A stretch of DNA of 64,000 nucleotides from Yersinia massiliensis CCUG 53443 (GCF_000312485.1 NZ_HE997643.1:1750381-1814380); one strand, 5' to 3'. Positions 38,846 through 48,999 are shown, counted from the first letter of the stretch. Translations and numbers: made by a program. Notes: generated by a model not told the origin, from the letters alone.

Positions 38846-38967
38846 ACTCAACCCTCTTAATTTTACTGCCCAAGTCTATTCGCGGCTATTCGCGCGAATA
38901 CCTGTCCCGTAACGACTAAAAAGAAAGCTAATACATACGCGATTCTTATGAGAATACGAATTCTATT

Positions 38968-38986
38968 GAGAACAATTATTATTTGC
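38968..38986. promoter_or_regulatory. Fur-like site in the fes / TonB receptor divergent region
   Basis: GAGAACAATTATTATTTGC matches the Fur 19-mer at 13 positions by eye. It is preceded by another partly matching dyad, ATTCTTATGAGAAT (about 38942-38955). The 317-base region between the fes and receptor start codons holds both promoters; nothing else was recognised in it. Confidence 0.55.
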
Positions 38987-39162
38987 AATAACATAGTGCG
39001 CATTCTTTCTGGGGTGTCACTCTCTTGTCGCATTTGGCATGGGCGCGGTGTGGTGCGGCTAATGATTGAATGGCTAGAAATCTTTTATATAACTCATTAA
39101 ATCAGACCTATACCCAATAGTTTCCGAGGGTATATTTTTGTGTTTCTAGATAGGGATAAATC

Positions 39163-41379
39163 ATGTTTGAAACTTCTGGCAAGAAGAGATCAACAAAATT
39201 GCCATTTCGGGCAAGCTGCAAATCAAAGACCTTATTATTCACCTCAGCATTAATATTATTGCCTTCCCTTCAAGCTTCCGCAGCGACCACCGCTAAAGAA
39301 GCCACTGCGTCGAAAGAAGATAAGCTGGTGGTGGTTGCCCAAACGGGCAGCGGGCAACAAGATGATGGTTTCGTTGCTAAAAATAGCTCCACCGGCACCA
39401 AGACCGATACCCCGCTAATCCGCACACCACAGTCAGTTTCTGTTATTACCGCTCAGCAAATACAAGACCAAGGTGCAACCTCTGTCGCACAAGCTCTGCG
39501 CTACACCGCAGGCGTCGTACCCGAGTATCGGGGCGGCTCTAATATGAATGATGAAGTTATCATTCGTGGTTTTGGTTACGCACCGCGTTTTCTTGATGGT
39601 TTGAGCTATAACTCATTGGGTGGCGCACGTCGTGGGGGGCAAATTGACCCTTGGTTGTTGGAACGGATTGAGGTGGTACGTGGCCCTGCCTCCGTGCTGT
39701 ACGGTCAGGTCAACCCAGGCGGTTTAATCAATATGGTTAGCAAGCGCCCGACCGCAGAAAGCATTCATAAAGTTCAGGTCGGTGCGGGTAATAACAGCTT
39801 GGCAGAAGCCGCTTTCGACTTTGGCGGTGCAGTGGATGATGAAGGCAAAGTGCTTTATCGCCTGAATGGCATTGGCAGAACTCAGGATGATGCGGTTAAT
39901 TCCTTTAAACAGGAACGTTTTGCGATTGCGCCTGCGTTAACCTTTATCCCGAACGAAGACACCACCTTTACTTTACTGACCAGTTATCAGAAAGAGCCAA
40001 AAGCCGGTTCGCGTAACTTCTTACCCGCAACGGGCACAGTGTTTGGCACTGCCTACGGCAAAATTCCCTATGATTTTAATGTCAGTGACCCCTCATTTGA
40101 TCAGTCTGAGCGTGAACAAACTTCTGTTGGTTATTCGCTTGAGCATTACATCAATGACACCTTAAAATTCCGCCAGAATCTGCGCTACAGCTATAACAAA
40201 CAAGACTATAAATATCTGGTCTTTATGGATTTACTCGCCGATAACCGCACCATGACCCGTCGCCCGCAAATCGAGCGACAGACAACCGGTGAATTTGCCG
40301 TTGATAACCAGTTGCAAGCTGATTTCTGGACCGGTCAATTGAACCATACCGTGCTGACTGGATTAGATTACAAACGCACCCGTATCGATAGCCAATTCTT
40401 TATGGGAACGGTACAGCCAAAATACAATCTGGATTGGGTATCGCCGAGTTATGGCCTGAATATTCAGGACAGTGATTTGTCACTCAATAGCAGCGACCTG
40501 ACCAAACTCGATCAAGTCGGGGTTTATTTACAAGATCAGATTGAGCTGGATAAGTGGAACTTCCTGCTGTCTGGACGCTATGACTGGTCACAGCTAAAAA
40601 ACCAGTACCGTAAGACCGCCACTCATGATCAGCAAGACGACCATGCTTTCACTGGCCGTGCTGGCGTACTGTATGCCTTCGATTCCGGTATTTCTCCTTA
40701 CGCCAGTTACAGTACTTCATTTGAACCTAGTACCGCCAAAGGCGCACCAGGGACGGGGGCATTGGACCCAGTGACCGCACGTCAGGTTGAAATCGGCATC
40801 AAATATCAGCCACCGGGTAGCAGCACGATGCTGACCACCGCGCTGTATGATTTGCGCCAGAAAAACATCAGCCAATACGATCAGGCGCTAGCCTATAACG
40901 TCCCGATTGGCGAAGTGCAATCTCAGGGTATCGAAACCCAGTTAAACAGTGAGATTAACGATAATATCAACCTGATTGCCGCTTATACCTACACCAAAGG
41001 GAAAGTGCGTGAGACCAAAACACTGGCTGAATTAGATAAAATGCCAGCCCGTACACCGAGTCATTCTGCTTCACTCTGGGGAATGTATACCTTTGATAAA
41101 GGTGTGGTAGAGGGTTTATCCACCGGTATGGGTGTGCGATATATCGGCACCAGTTGGGGAGATGCGAAGAACAGCTTTAAAGTCCCGGCAGTGACCCTGT
41201 ATGACTGGATGATGCGTTATGAACTTGGGCAAGCAGTCCCTTCTCTGAAAGGCACCAGTTTGCAAGTCAACGTCAACAACGTTTTCAACAAAGAATATGT
41301 CGCCAGTTGCGCACAAATGGCCGCTTGTTTCTATGGCAGTGGCCGTGTTGCCACCGCAACGGTCAGCTATTCCTGGTAA
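39163..41379 (+). CDS. TonB-dependent siderophore receptor (FhuA/FhuE/Fct type)
   Basis: This 738-residue outer-membrane receptor has a signal peptide ending near ASAATTAKE, a TonB-box-like DKLVVVAQ and a plug domain (IRTPQSVSVITAQQIQDQGATSVAQALRYTAGV, ERIEVVRGPASVLYGQVNPGGLINMVSKRP). A 22-strand barrel follows, ending in aromatic VSYSW. The C-terminal pattern with two cysteines (ASCAQMAACFYGSGRVATATV) is typical of the FhuA/FhuE group rather than FepA. Receptors for monomeric or short catechol siderophores such as Fct for chrysobactin also belong to this group, which would fit the predicted product. It is divergent from fes with Fur-like sites between. Confidence 0.88.
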   Translation: MFETSGKKRSTKLPFRASCKSKTLLFTSALILLPSLQASAATTAKEATASKEDKLVVVAQTGSGQQDDGFVAKNSSTGTKTDTPLIRTPQSVSVITAQQIQDQGATSVAQALRYTAGVVPEYRGGSNMNDEVIIRGFGYAPRFLDGLSYNSLGGARRGGQIDPWLLERIEVVRGPASVLYGQVNPGGLINMVSKRPTAESIHKVQVGAGNNSLAEAAFDFGGAVDDEGKVLYRLNGIGRTQDDAVNSFKQERFAIAPALTFIPNEDTTFTLLTSYQKEPKAGSRNFLPATGTVFGTAYGKIPYDFNVSDPSFDQSEREQTSVGYSLEHYINDTLKFRQNLRYSYNKQDYKYLVFMDLLADNRTMTRRPQIERQTTGEFAVDNQLQADFWTGQLNHTVLTGLDYKRTRIDSQFFMGTVQPKYNLDWVSPSYGLNIQDSDLSLNSSDLTKLDQVGVYLQDQIELDKWNFLLSGRYDWSQLKNQYRKTATHDQQDDHAFTGRAGVLYAFDSGISPYASYSTSFEPSTAKGAPGTGALDPVTARQVEIGIKYQPPGSSTMLTTALYDLRQKNISQYDQALAYNVPIGEVQSQGIETQLNSEINDNINLIAAYTYTKGKVRETKTLAELDKMPARTPSHSASLWGMYTFDKGVVEGLSTGMGVRYIGTSWGDAKNSFKVPAVTLYDWMMRYELGQAVPSLKGTSLQVNVNNVFNKEYVASCAQMAACFYGSGRVATATVSYSW

Positions 41380-41395
41380 GTTCTCTGATAGTTCT

Positions 41396-41428
41396 ACCCC
41401 GTGCCGGTTGAGCTATGCCGGTACGGGT
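41396..41428 (+). terminator. Hairpin after the TonB receptor gene
   Basis: ACCCCGTGCCGG pairs with CCGGTACGGGT (one G-T position) around a 10-base loop, 16 bases after the stop. A weak T tract follows. Confidence 0.55.
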
Positions 41429-41460
41429 TCTCAATCTACGTGCTGATTGCTCCCTGACAC

Positions 41461-41491
41461 AAAAACAAAAAGGGCACCCGCAGGTGCCCTT
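41461..41491 (-). terminator. Rho-independent terminator of ybhL
   Basis: On the minus strand AAGGGCACC-TGCG-GGTGCCCTT is followed by TTTGTTTTTG, a textbook intrinsic terminator 43 bases past the ybhL stop. Confidence 0.8.
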
Positions 41492-41533
41492 CATCAGAAC
41501 TTCACTTCACCAGCATCAACTGGCCAACCCTTG

Positions 41534-42244
41534 TTAACGACGGTTGCCGAAAATCCGCAACAGCATCAAGAACAGGTTGATGAAATCAAGGTACAACGTC
41601 AATGCGCCAACGATGGAATACTTACGGAAGCTATCTCTGTCGTTAGGATCCAACTGCGCACCCATATTCTTCAGCTTCTGGGTATCGTATGCAGTCAAAC
41701 CAACGAACACGAGCACACCGATATAAGTCACTGCCCACATTAACGCAGGGCTTTTTAGCCAGATATTCACAATCGAGGCTAATACGATCCCGATCAGGCC
41801 CATAAACAGCATACTGCCCATACCGCTCAAATCGCGTTTGGTGGTATAGCCGTAGAAGCTCATCGCACCAAACATACCCGCACAGATGATAAAGGTGCTA
41901 GCAATTGACGCGCCGGTATACATGATCAAAATGCTGGATAACGTCAGACCCGTTAACGCGGAATAGAGCATGAACAAGCTGGTTGCCATCGAACCACTCA
42001 GGCGATTAACCATGCCTGAAATAACAAATACCAAGCCCAACTGAACAATGATTAGCCCGAAAAATGTAATCTGGCTGGAGAAAATAAAATTAAGTATCGC
42101 AGGTGTATTCGCTGCGTACCAAGCGACAACCGCCGTTAATAACAGACCACAGGTCATCCAGCCGTATACCTGCGCCATATATGCCTGAATGCCAGAGTTG
42201 GCACGTTCGACAATAGAACCATTAGAGCGTGGATAGCGATCCAT
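41534..42244 (-). CDS. ybhL: Bax inhibitor-1 family inner-membrane protein YbhL
   Basis: This 236-residue protein has seven hydrophobic helices and the BI-1/YccA/YbhL family layout. It starts MDRYPRSNGSIVERANSGIQAYMAQVYGWMTCGLLLT. The C-terminal region has GALTLYLDFINLFLMLLRIFGNRR, with the conserved Asp pair of the pH-sensing calcium-leak family. The physiological role in enterics is unclear. The start at 42244 follows AAGGTAA. In E. coli ybhL is next to the moa operon, as here, and it marks the right border of the siderophore locus. Confidence 0.92.
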   Translation of the reverse strand: MDRYPRSNGSIVERANSGIQAYMAQVYGWMTCGLLLTAVVAWYAANTPAILNFIFSSQITFFGLIIVQLGLVFVISGMVNRLSGSMATSLFMLYSALTGLTLSSILIMYTGASIASTFIICAGMFGAMSFYGYTTKRDLSGMGSMLFMGLIGIVLASIVNIWLKSPALMWAVTYIGVLVFVGLTAYDTQKLKNMGAQLDPNDRDSFRKYSIVGALTLYLDFINLFLMLLRIFGNRR

Positions 42245-42387
42245 GGTAGTTACCTTATGCATATAAATAATGAAACAGGCTATCGACTGACAGCCCACCG
42301 ACTCTTTTAGACTAACACAGAAACACCCTCAATACGGGAGTAAAAATCGGTATTTAGCGCTAATCTTTACATGGGTTTACGTATGAT

Positions 42388-42843
42388 TTACCAGCGATTG
42401 GCGGCAGCATGGTCGCTATCGCGTGATTCAACCCAACGTTCGCCCTCAGCAGTGGCTTCCCGTTTCCAGAAAGGTGCCTTCGTTTTTAAGTAATCCATAA
42501 TGAATTCAGCAGCATCAAATGCCATGCCACGATGCGCACTGGTGACACCAACAAAGACGATTTCATCGCCGGGGAACAGCGGCCCGACACGGTGGATAAC
42601 CGTCACTCGCTGTAGGGGCCAACGGCTGCGCGCTTCAGCGATAATGTCGCCAAGCGCTTTCTCCGTCATACCGGGGTAATGTTCCAGTGTCAGTGCGCTG
42701 ACGCTCTCGCCCAGATTGTGGTTGCGAACTTTACCGGTAAATGTCACGACTGCGCCGTCTTCATCACACTGCGATAACCACTGATATTCATCACCGACAT
42801 TGAAGGCTTCAGGTCCAACGTGAATACGAGTGTGTTCCATCAT
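42388..42843 (-). CDS. moaE: Molybdopterin synthase catalytic subunit MoaE
   Basis: This 151-residue large subunit of molybdopterin synthase transfers sulfur from MoaD to precursor Z (cPMP). It has GAVVTFTGKVRNHN, LEHYPGMTEKAL, RVGPLFPGDEIVFVGV, HRGMAFDAAEFIMDYLKTKAPFWKRE and the conserved lysines of the active site. Its start overlaps the moaD stop (TAATG). It is the last gene of moaA-moaC-moaD-moaE. Confidence 0.96.
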   Translation of the reverse strand: MMEHTRIHVGPEAFNVGDEYQWLSQCDEDGAVVTFTGKVRNHNLGESVSALTLEHYPGMTEKALGDIIAEARSRWPLQRVTVIHRVGPLFPGDEIVFVGVTSAHRGMAFDAAEFIMDYLKTKAPFWKREATAEGERWVESRDSDHAAANRW

Positions 42844-43088
42844 TATCCCCCCGTCACCGGTGGAAAGAAGGCCACTTCATCACCAGCCACCAGCGGATGT
42901 TGCCCGCTCACCAATGATTGGTTGACCGCGGTGAGTAACTTGCCCTCTTCGAGGGCCAACTGCCAGCGATCACCTCGTTGGCACAGCGCTTGTCGCAATG
43001 CCTCGACGGTGGGGAACTCCGCCGCCAGTTGCAGGCTATCGGTTCCCACCAGTTCACGAACCTGAGCGAAAAATAGAATCTGAATCAT
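42843..43088 (-). CDS. moaD: Molybdopterin synthase sulfur carrier subunit MoaD
   Basis: This 81-residue ubiquitin-like protein ends in Gly-Gly (PPVTGG), the site that MoeB adenylates and thiocarboxylates. It has a beta-grasp core with [15 protein letters not shown] and [18 protein letters not shown]. The start ATG overlaps the moaC stop (ATGA), and the stop overlaps moaE. Confidence 0.96.
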   Translation of the reverse strand: MIQILFFAQVRELVGTDSLQLAAEFPTVEALRQALCQRGDRWQLALEEGKLLTAVNQSLVSGQHPLVAGDEVAFFPPVTGG

Positions 43089-43564
43089 GGGTTCACCTTA
43101 AAATCACCAGACTTCCCACCGCTTTTTGCTAGCAGGCGTACTGGGCCAATAATCATGTCTTTTTGCACCGCTTTGCACATATCGTAGATGGTGAGTGCCG
43201 CGACCGACGCTGCGGTTAGGGCTTCCATTTCTACGCCGGTTTTACCGGTCAGACGGCAGCAGGACTCAATACGTACCCGATTGTGTTCAGGTTGAGCTTC
43301 CAACTGCACTTCCACTTTGGTCAGTAGCAGTGGGTGGCATAATGGGATCAATTCCCAAGTTCGTTTTGCCGCTTGAATGCCCGCAATACGCGCAGTGGCA
43401 AAAACGTCGCCTTTGTGATGGCTGCCGTCAATGATCATTGCCAGTGTCGCGGCGTGCATTTCAACAAAGGCCTCGGCTCGCGCTTCGCGTACGGTATCTG
43501 CTTTGGCAGATACATCGACCATGTGGGCTTCGCCGGCGGCGTTGATGTGGGTGAGTTTTGTCAT
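43085..43564 (-). CDS. moaC: Cyclic pyranopterin monophosphate synthase MoaC
   Basis: This 159-residue enzyme turns the MoaA product into cyclic pyranopterin monophosphate. It is almost identical in pattern to E. coli MoaC. It has [16 protein letters not shown] at the start, then [44 protein letters not shown] and a C-terminal KSGGKSGDF. The Met at 43564 matches the family start; an ATG at 43573 adds three residues. No moaB lies between moaA and moaC, unlike E. coli K-12. Confidence 0.95.
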   Translation of the reverse strand: MTKLTHINAAGEAHMVDVSAKADTVREARAEAFVEMHAATLAMIIDGSHHKGDVFATARIAGIQAAKRTWELIPLCHPLLLTKVEVQLEAQPEHNRVRIESCCRLTGKTGVEMEALTAASVAALTIYDMCKAVQKDMIIGPVRLLAKSGGKSGDFKVNP

Positions 43565-43629
43565 TATTTTCATTATTTTCGTTATTGATGTTGGAAGACA
43601 TCAGTCGCCAATATTGATGTTAAAAGGCG

Positions 43630-44610
43630 TTAGCCGCCAATAAACGATAAATTCTGCGTGATACCGCTGTTGCCTTCATGCAAGAAATGGGTCTGCTTCT
43701 TAGTTTGCAGGGCACGCTGAATTCTCATCATCAATTCATCTTGCTGATCATCACTACCCAGCAGGTCACGCAGCGTAATGCCTTGTTCGCCAAATAAGCA
43801 TAAGTGCAAATTCCCCAGCGCGGAGACACGCAAGCGGTTACAACTGGCACAGAAATCCTTCTCATATGGCATGATAAGCCCCACTTCCCCTAAGTAATCA
43901 GGGTGATGGAATACCTGAGCGGGGCCATCACTGCGAGCACGCTCTTGCTGTTGCCAACCTTGCTGGAGTAATTGCTGGCGGATAACGCCACCGGAAACAT
44001 GGTGTTTGCGAAATAGATTGCCGCCCTCTCCCGTTTCCATCAACTCGATGAATCGCAGTTGGATCGGTCGGGATTTAATCCAGTAAAGGAAGGCGCTTAA
44101 TTGGCGATCATTAACATCCCGCATCAGCACAGCATTGATTTTGATTTTGTCAAAACCAGCCTCAAAGGCGGCATCAATGCCTTGCATGACTTGATGGAAT
44201 TTATCCTGCCCAGTAATGGCATGAAATTGCCGTGGGTCGAGGCTGTCGACGCTCACGTTAATAGCGGTTAGCCCTGCCTCTCGCCATTGCATGGCGTCAC
44301 GGGCTAAGCGATAACCATTAGTGGTCACAGCAATAGTGCGTATCGCAGGATTTTGGCGGATTGTCGCAATGATATCGGTGAAATCACGCCGCATAGAGGG
44401 TTCACCGCCCGTCAGGCGGATTTTTTCCGTCCCTAACAAAGCAAAGGCGCGACTGACGCGGCTTATTTCATCAAGGCTCAGAAAACTTTTTTGCCCGTCA
44501 GGGCGATAACCATCCGGCAGGCAATAGGTACAGCGAAAATTGCACACGTCGGTGATTGATAGGCGCAAATAATAGAACTTGCGCGCAAATGCGTCAGTAA
44601 GTTGTACCAT
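43630..44610 (-). CDS. moaA: GTP 3',8-cyclase MoaA (radical SAM)
   Basis: This 326-residue radical SAM enzyme catalyses the first step of molybdenum cofactor synthesis from GTP. The N-terminal cluster is C23-x3-C27-x2-C30 ([13 protein letters not shown]). SAM-binding parts include [14 protein letters not shown], and the C-terminal second cluster is [18 protein letters not shown]. The C-terminal end is [13 protein letters not shown] with the essential Gly-Gly. The start at 44610 follows AAGGTG. It leads the moaACDE operon. The upstream leader (44611-44776) contains a possible riboswitch or a small reading frame. Confidence 0.95.
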   Translation of the reverse strand: MVQLTDAFARKFYYLRLSITDVCNFRCTYCLPDGYRPDGQKSFLSLDEISRVSRAFALLGTEKIRLTGGEPSMRRDFTDIIATIRQNPAIRTIAVTTNGYRLARDAMQWREAGLTAINVSVDSLDPRQFHAITGQDKFHQVMQGIDAAFEAGFDKIKINAVLMRDVNDRQLSAFLYWIKSRPIQLRFIELMETGEGGNLFRKHHVSGGVIRQQLLQQGWQQQERARSDGPAQVFHHPDYLGEVGLIMPYEKDFCASCNRLRVSALGNLHLCLFGEQGITLRDLLGSDDQQDELMMRIQRALQTKKQTHFLHEGNSGITQNLSFIGG

Positions 44611-44745
44611 AACACCTTTCCAAATACGGGAGATGCAGGCATTTCTACCTCGCACCCTGGTGGCTTAAAGCCACGGCCAACGCATCATATTGTTCGCTAT
44701 TCATCCAACGAGACAACTTAGACACCAAGGCTAGGAGTTTATGTT
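44611..44745 (-). promoter_or_regulatory. Possible molybdenum-cofactor riboswitch in the moaA leader
   Basis: The moaA leader contains CTCCTAGCC (44728-44736), a strong hairpin GTGGCT-TTA-AGCCAC, and GAAATGCC followed by CTCCC before the ribosome binding site. These resemble parts of the Moco RNA motif found before moaA in E. coli, from memory of the motif. The match was not scored with a covariance model, and part of the region can instead be read as a small open frame. Confidence 0.35.
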
Positions 44746-44776
44746 CAGAGACAATCAGTGACTGTTGCTGAACCAT
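44645..44776 (-). CDS. Candidate 43-residue open frame in the moaA leader
   Basis: An ATG-to-TAG frame of 43 residues begins [20 protein letters not shown] and ends VALSHQGAR. It ends 34 bases before the moaA start. It is predicted mostly helical and contains no known motif. No convincing ribosome binding site precedes the ATG. It may be a leader peptide, a small protein, or a chance frame inside a structured leader. Confidence 0.25.
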   Translation of the reverse strand: MVQQQSLIVSEHKLLALVSKLSRWMNSEQYDALAVALSHQGAR

Positions 44777-45169
44777 GGTTTAAAAAAGTCAGGCACGTGC
44801 CGACATCAAGACGACTAAACGCTAAAAACCCTACTTTTCACAGAGATTCTAACGCTAAAACGGCAGGATAGCCAACCTCAGTTTTTTGCTATATATTTTT
44901 ATATACAACGACTTAGGAAGCACAATGCCGTGTTATTAACAGTAAATTAATTGCCCGCTAATACCTTGTTTAAAATCACGTAAATCATGGCTTTTATCGC
45001 GTTTTAACGGTAAATCCGTTAACTTATGCAGCAATTGCACCATTTGCGTTATCCAAAAGATTCAAGGCTTAGCTAAGAAGACAGTCTTTCGACAATTTGA
45101 AACAGCGACTGATTGAAAATGATGGGTATATGCTATTAAAGCTAAGTAACACTTTTTAGGCAGGAAAAT
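44777..45169. other. 393-bp intergenic region moaA leader / ybhK
   Basis: This divergent promoter region is AT-rich, with TATATA-type stretches at about 44891-44905. No repeat, RNA gene or clear operator was recognised in it. Confidence 0.4.
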
Positions 45170-46093
45170 ATGCGAAATCGCACATTAGCGGATCTCGATC
45201 GGGTGGTTGCACTTGGCGGCGGTCATGGCTTGGGTCGAGTAATGTCAGCCCTCTCCTCTTTAGGCTCACGCCTAACGGGCATTGTCACTACAACGGATAA
45301 TGGCGGTTCAACAGGGCGTATACGCCGCTCAGAAGGCGGCATTGCTTGGGGCGATACCCGAAACTGCCTTAACCAATTGATTACGGAGCCCAGTGTGGCT
45401 TCCGCAATGTTTGAGTATCGTTTTACCGGTAACGGTGAATTAGCAGGCCATAATCTGGGGAATTTGATGCTTAAGGCGCTGGATCACCTTAGCATTCGTC
45501 CCATTGAAGCCATCAATCTCGTGCGCAGCTTGCTGAAGGTAGATGCTTGGCTAATTCCTATGTCCGAGCATCCCGTCGATTTACTGGCTATCGATAGCGA
45601 AGGGCATCCGGTCTATGGGGAAGTGAATATCGACCAATTGGCGCACATGCCACAAGAAATGTTGCTCTCACCTCATGTCCATGCCACTCGAGAAGCCATT
45701 GAAGCCATCGGTCAGGCAGATGTGATTTTAATTGGCCCAGGTAGTTTTCTGACAAGTTTGATGCCGCTCTTGCTGTTAGATGATTTGACGCAGGCTTTGC
45801 GCCGCAGCTCTGCCAGCATGATTTATATTGGTAATTTAGGTCGTGAACTCAGTGTGGCGGCGGCGGAATTATCACTACAAGAAAAGCTGGCCATCATGGA
45901 AAGCAAGATTGGCCGCAAGATAATTGATGCCGCCATCGTTAGCCCAAGGATTGATATTAGTGGGGTCACTGACAGAATTATTATCCAGCAACCCTTGGAA
46001 GCCAAAGATATCCCTTACCGCCATGATCGCGAGTTATTGCGTCAAGCACTGGAAGCGACTTTGCAGCAGTTAGGTGGCGCAGGATCCGCATAA
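45170..46093 (+). CDS. ybhK: YvcK/YbhK-type protein (CofD-like fold)
   Basis: This 307-residue protein of the YvcK/CofD-like family has the nucleotide-sugar binding signatures [31 protein letters not shown] and [10 protein letters not shown], then HNLGNLML and [13 protein letters not shown]. subtilis YvcK is needed for growth and cell wall synthesis on gluconeogenic carbon; the enterobacterial protein is poorly studied. AGGAAA precedes the ATG. The position between moaA and uvrB is as in E. coli. Confidence 0.9.
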   Translation: MRNRTLADLDRVVALGGGHGLGRVMSALSSLGSRLTGIVTTTDNGGSTGRIRRSEGGIAWGDTRNCLNQLITEPSVASAMFEYRFTGNGELAGHNLGNLMLKALDHLSIRPIEAINLVRSLLKVDAWLIPMSEHPVDLLAIDSEGHPVYGEVNIDQLAHMPQEMLLSPHVHATREAIEAIGQADVILIGPGSFLTSLMPLLLLDDLTQALRRSSASMIYIGNLGRELSVAAAELSLQEKLAIMESKIGRKIIDAAIVSPRIDISGVTDRIIIQQPLEAKDIPYRHDRELLRQALEATLQQLGGAGSA

Positions 46094-46160
46094 CTATGTC
46101 CGAGGTGTTACAGCTTGGCCCGACGTGTAACAGCTTGAAAATGTTAATGCGAAGAAATCG

Positions 46161-46409
46161 TTACTGCTGAGATTTAGCGCGTAAAGCTGCATTTTCAATC
46201 ATATGGATATAGAGCGCTTCGACTTTAGCCCGAGCCCAAGGCGTGCGCCGCAAGAACTTCAAACTCGATTTAATGCTGGGATCGCTGGTGAAACAGTTGA
46301 TCTGGATACGGTATCCCAGCTCTTCCCAGCCGTAATGTTCCACCAACTTGGTCAGCAATTGCTCCAGCGTAATGCCGTGCAATGGATCTTTGGACAAGTG
46401 ATCACTCAT
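46161..46409 (-). CDS. VF530-family small DNA-binding protein
   Basis: This 82-residue protein of the VF530 (DUF2132) family starts [26 protein letters not shown]. It contains the conserved [28 protein letters not shown], which gives the domain its name-type double-stranded DNA-binding surface. The function is unknown. It is convergent with ybhK (67-base gap) and lies downstream of uvrB on the opposite side. Confidence 0.88.
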   Translation of the reverse strand: MSDHLSKDPLHGITLEQLLTKLVEHYGWEELGYRIQINCFTSDPSIKSSLKFLRRTPWARAKVEALYIHMIENAALRAKSQQ

Positions 46410-46586
46410 TTTTTATCTCACGCGTTATTCGGTGACAATTTTATCAGCCGCACACCTTAATCAGGATTGGTGGGTGCGACAAGCAGTAAATGCCAATTTA
46501 TCTTTCCTTTGCCAATTGACCTTTTCCAAATCAATTGCCGCCCGCGTTGTCAGTTCAAGCAATAACAAGCGATAAATAGGCGGTTA

Positions 46587-48599
46587 TCAGGAAATGGCAA
46601 TAAACTGCTGGCGCAACTGATGGACCTGATCACGTAATTCTGCGGCCTGTTCAAACTCCAGATTCTGCGCATGGGTATACATTTTTGCTTCCAGCTCACG
46701 GATTTTCTGATCCAGCGCTTTCGGTGCCAAGGATTGATAATCATGGGTATCAACCACTTTGTTACTGCGCCCTTTCCCTTTGCCACGGGTAGAAGGTTGA
46801 CCGAGCTGAAGAATGTCGCCAATTTTCTTGTTGAGCCCTTGCGGAATAATGCCACGGTCTTCGTTGTATGCTTGTTGTTTAGCGCGCCGACGTTCTGTTT
46901 CACCAATAGCTTTTTCCATTGATGCCGTGATGCGGTCACCGTAGAGAATAGCTTTTCCGTTGAGGTTACGTGCCGCGCGGCCAATGGTCTGGATTAGGGA
47001 GCGTTCAGAGCGCAGGAAACCTTCTTTATCGGCATCCAATATCGCGACCAATGACACTTCAGGCATATCCAAACCTTCACGCAGCAAGTTGATACCCACA
47101 AGCACATCAAACTCACCCAAACGTAAATCACGGATAATTTCAACCCGTTCAACAGTATCAATATCTGAATGCAGGTAACGTACACGTGCACCATGCTCTA
47201 CCAGATACTCGGTCAAGTCCTCGGCCATACGTTTGGTCAACGTGGTCACCAGCACCCGCTCGTTAATCGCAGCACGGATGCGAATCTCTGATAACAAGTC
47301 ATCGACCTGTGTCGCGACAGGTCGCACTTCAATGATCGGATCAAGCAGCCCCGTTGGCCGCACCACTTGATCAATCACGTCACCACCGGATTTCTCCAGT
47401 TCATATTTACCCGGTGTTGCCGAGACATAGATGGTTTGCGGCGCTAAAGCCTCAAACTCTTCAAAACGCATCGGCCGGTTATCGAGCGCAGAGGGTAACC
47501 GGAAGCCATATTCCACCAATGTCTCTTTACGTGAACGGTCACCTTTGTACATGGCACCAATTTGCGGGATCGTGACGTGGGATTCATCGACGATCAACAA
47601 ACCATCAGCGGGCAGATAATCGAATAGCGTTGGTGGCGGCTCACCGGGCCCACGCCCCGAGAGATAGCGGGAATAGTTTTCGATGCCTGAGCAGTAACCC
47701 AATTCATTCATCATTTCGAGATCAAACTGAGTACGTTGAGTAATGCGCTGTTCTTCGATGAGTTTATTGTTCTCCAGCAGCACCTTACGCCGTTCCGCCA
47801 ACTCGACTTTGATCTCTTCCATTGCCTGCAAAATACGCTCACGTGGGGTGACGTAGTGCGTTTTGGGGTAGACCGTAAAGCGCGGGACTTCCTGTTGCAA
47901 TTGGCCGGTGAGGGGATCAAATATCGAGAGCCGTTCCACTTCCTCATCGAACAATTCTACCCGCAGCGCCCATTCATCTGATTCTGCTGGGAAGATATCG
48001 ATAACTTCACCACGAACGCGGAAAGTACCCCGCTGAAAAACTTGGTCATTGCGGCTGTATTGTAATTCTGACAAGCGGCGCAATATTGAGCGCTGATCGA
48101 TGATCATGCCCTTCGTCAGATGCAGCATCATTTTCAGGTAAAGGTCGGGGTCACCCAAACCATAAATGGCTGAAACAGAGGCCACGACGACCACATCTCG
48201 CCGTTCTAACAATGCTTTAGTCGCAGATAACCGCATCTGTTCGATATGTTCGTTTACCGAGGCGTCTTTTTCGATAAAGGTATCAGAGCTAGGGACGTAG
48301 GCTTCAGGCTGGTAGTAATCATAGTAGGAGACGAAATACTCTACCGCATTATCAGGGAAGAACTCTTTCATCTCACCATACAACTGGGCGGCCAACGTTT
48401 TATTGGGTGCCAGTACCATCGTCGGCCGATTCAAATCCGCAATCACATTGGCAACCGTAAAGGTTTTACCTGATCCCGTGACCCCTAACAGCGTCTGGTG
48501 GGCAAGACCATTTTCCAGCCCCTCCTCCAGTTTACGGATGGCTTCAGGCTGATCGCCTGCTGGCTTAAACTCAGAATGTAGTTTGAATGATTTACTCAT
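46587..48599 (-). CDS. uvrB: Excinuclease ABC subunit UvrB
   Basis: This 670-residue nucleotide-excision-repair helicase-like subunit loads onto damage with UvrA and recruits UvrC. It has Walker [13 protein letters not shown], the beta-hairpin region [86 protein letters not shown] and a C-terminal UVR motif ([26 protein letters not shown]). The start at 48599 matches the family N-terminus [19 protein letters not shown] LexA box overlaps the promoter. Confidence 0.97.
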   Translation of the reverse strand: MSKSFKLHSEFKPAGDQPEAIRKLEEGLENGLAHQTLLGVTGSGKTFTVANVIADLNRPTMVLAPNKTLAAQLYGEMKEFFPDNAVEYFVSYYDYYQPEAYVPSSDTFIEKDASVNEHIEQMRLSATKALLERRDVVVVASVSAIYGLGDPDLYLKMMLHLTKGMIIDQRSILRRLSELQYSRNDQVFQRGTFRVRGEVIDIFPAESDEWALRVELFDEEVERLSIFDPLTGQLQQEVPRFTVYPKTHYVTPRERILQAMEEIKVELAERRKVLLENNKLIEEQRITQRTQFDLEMMNELGYCSGIENYSRYLSGRGPGEPPPTLFDYLPADGLLIVDESHVTIPQIGAMYKGDRSRKETLVEYGFRLPSALDNRPMRFEEFEALAPQTIYVSATPGKYELEKSGGDVIDQVVRPTGLLDPIIEVRPVATQVDDLLSEIRIRAAINERVLVTTLTKRMAEDLTEYLVEHGARVRYLHSDIDTVERVEIIRDLRLGEFDVLVGINLLREGLDMPEVSLVAILDADKEGFLRSERSLIQTIGRAARNLNGKAILYGDRITASMEKAIGETERRRAKQQAYNEDRGIIPQGLNKKIGDILQLGQPSTRGKGKGRSNKVVDTHDYQSLAPKALDQKIRELEAKMYTHAQNLEFEQAAELRDQVHQLRQQFIAIS

Positions 48600-48675
48600 G
48601 AATTTGTTACCCGCCGGAGAAACATACACTGTCAGGAGGCTAATTATGAAAGCCCCATAAAATTTTGCCACCCCT

Positions 48676-48703
48676 ATGATACTGGATATAAAACCAGCTT
48701 CAA
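48676..48703 (-). promoter_or_regulatory. uvrB promoter with LexA (SOS) box
   Basis: On the minus strand TTGAAG (-35) and TATCAT (-10) enclose exactly the 16-base CTGGTTTTATATCCAG (48682-48697). This is close to E. coli uvrB's CTGTTTTTTTATCCAG and to the LexA dyad CTG-N10-CAG. LexA bound there would block the promoter, so uvrB is SOS-inducible. Confidence 0.75.
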
Positions 48704-48999
48704 GCACCAATATGTGGGAATTTCTTTAATCGTGCGATGAGTTGCTTCGTTACAGTGGCATATTGACGCAAGTTGCACTGTAAAAGTGTTTTTATCCCCA
48801 ACTGTTAACATAAACACATTAGCGATAGCTAATTGATTAAAGTTCAACCATCAGCCTTAGTGATAATTTCTGGACGCTTGATTTTAATTAACGTATTGAA
48901 AATAAATATCATTTTAGAAAAGTAGAGAATCCGGACAACTGAGTCGTAAGCCGCGTCCGCTCTCGCTTGCCTTCAGTTTTCTATGGCTAATGCACAAGG

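Noticed and set aside
39163-41379. FepA (enterobactin receptor)
   Set aside because: Plug and C-terminal signatures fit the FhuA/FhuE group, so FepA naming was avoided.
22587-41379. Mobile island with integrase or insertion sequences
   Set aside because: No transposase, integrase, tRNA gene or flanking direct repeat could be seen at either border.
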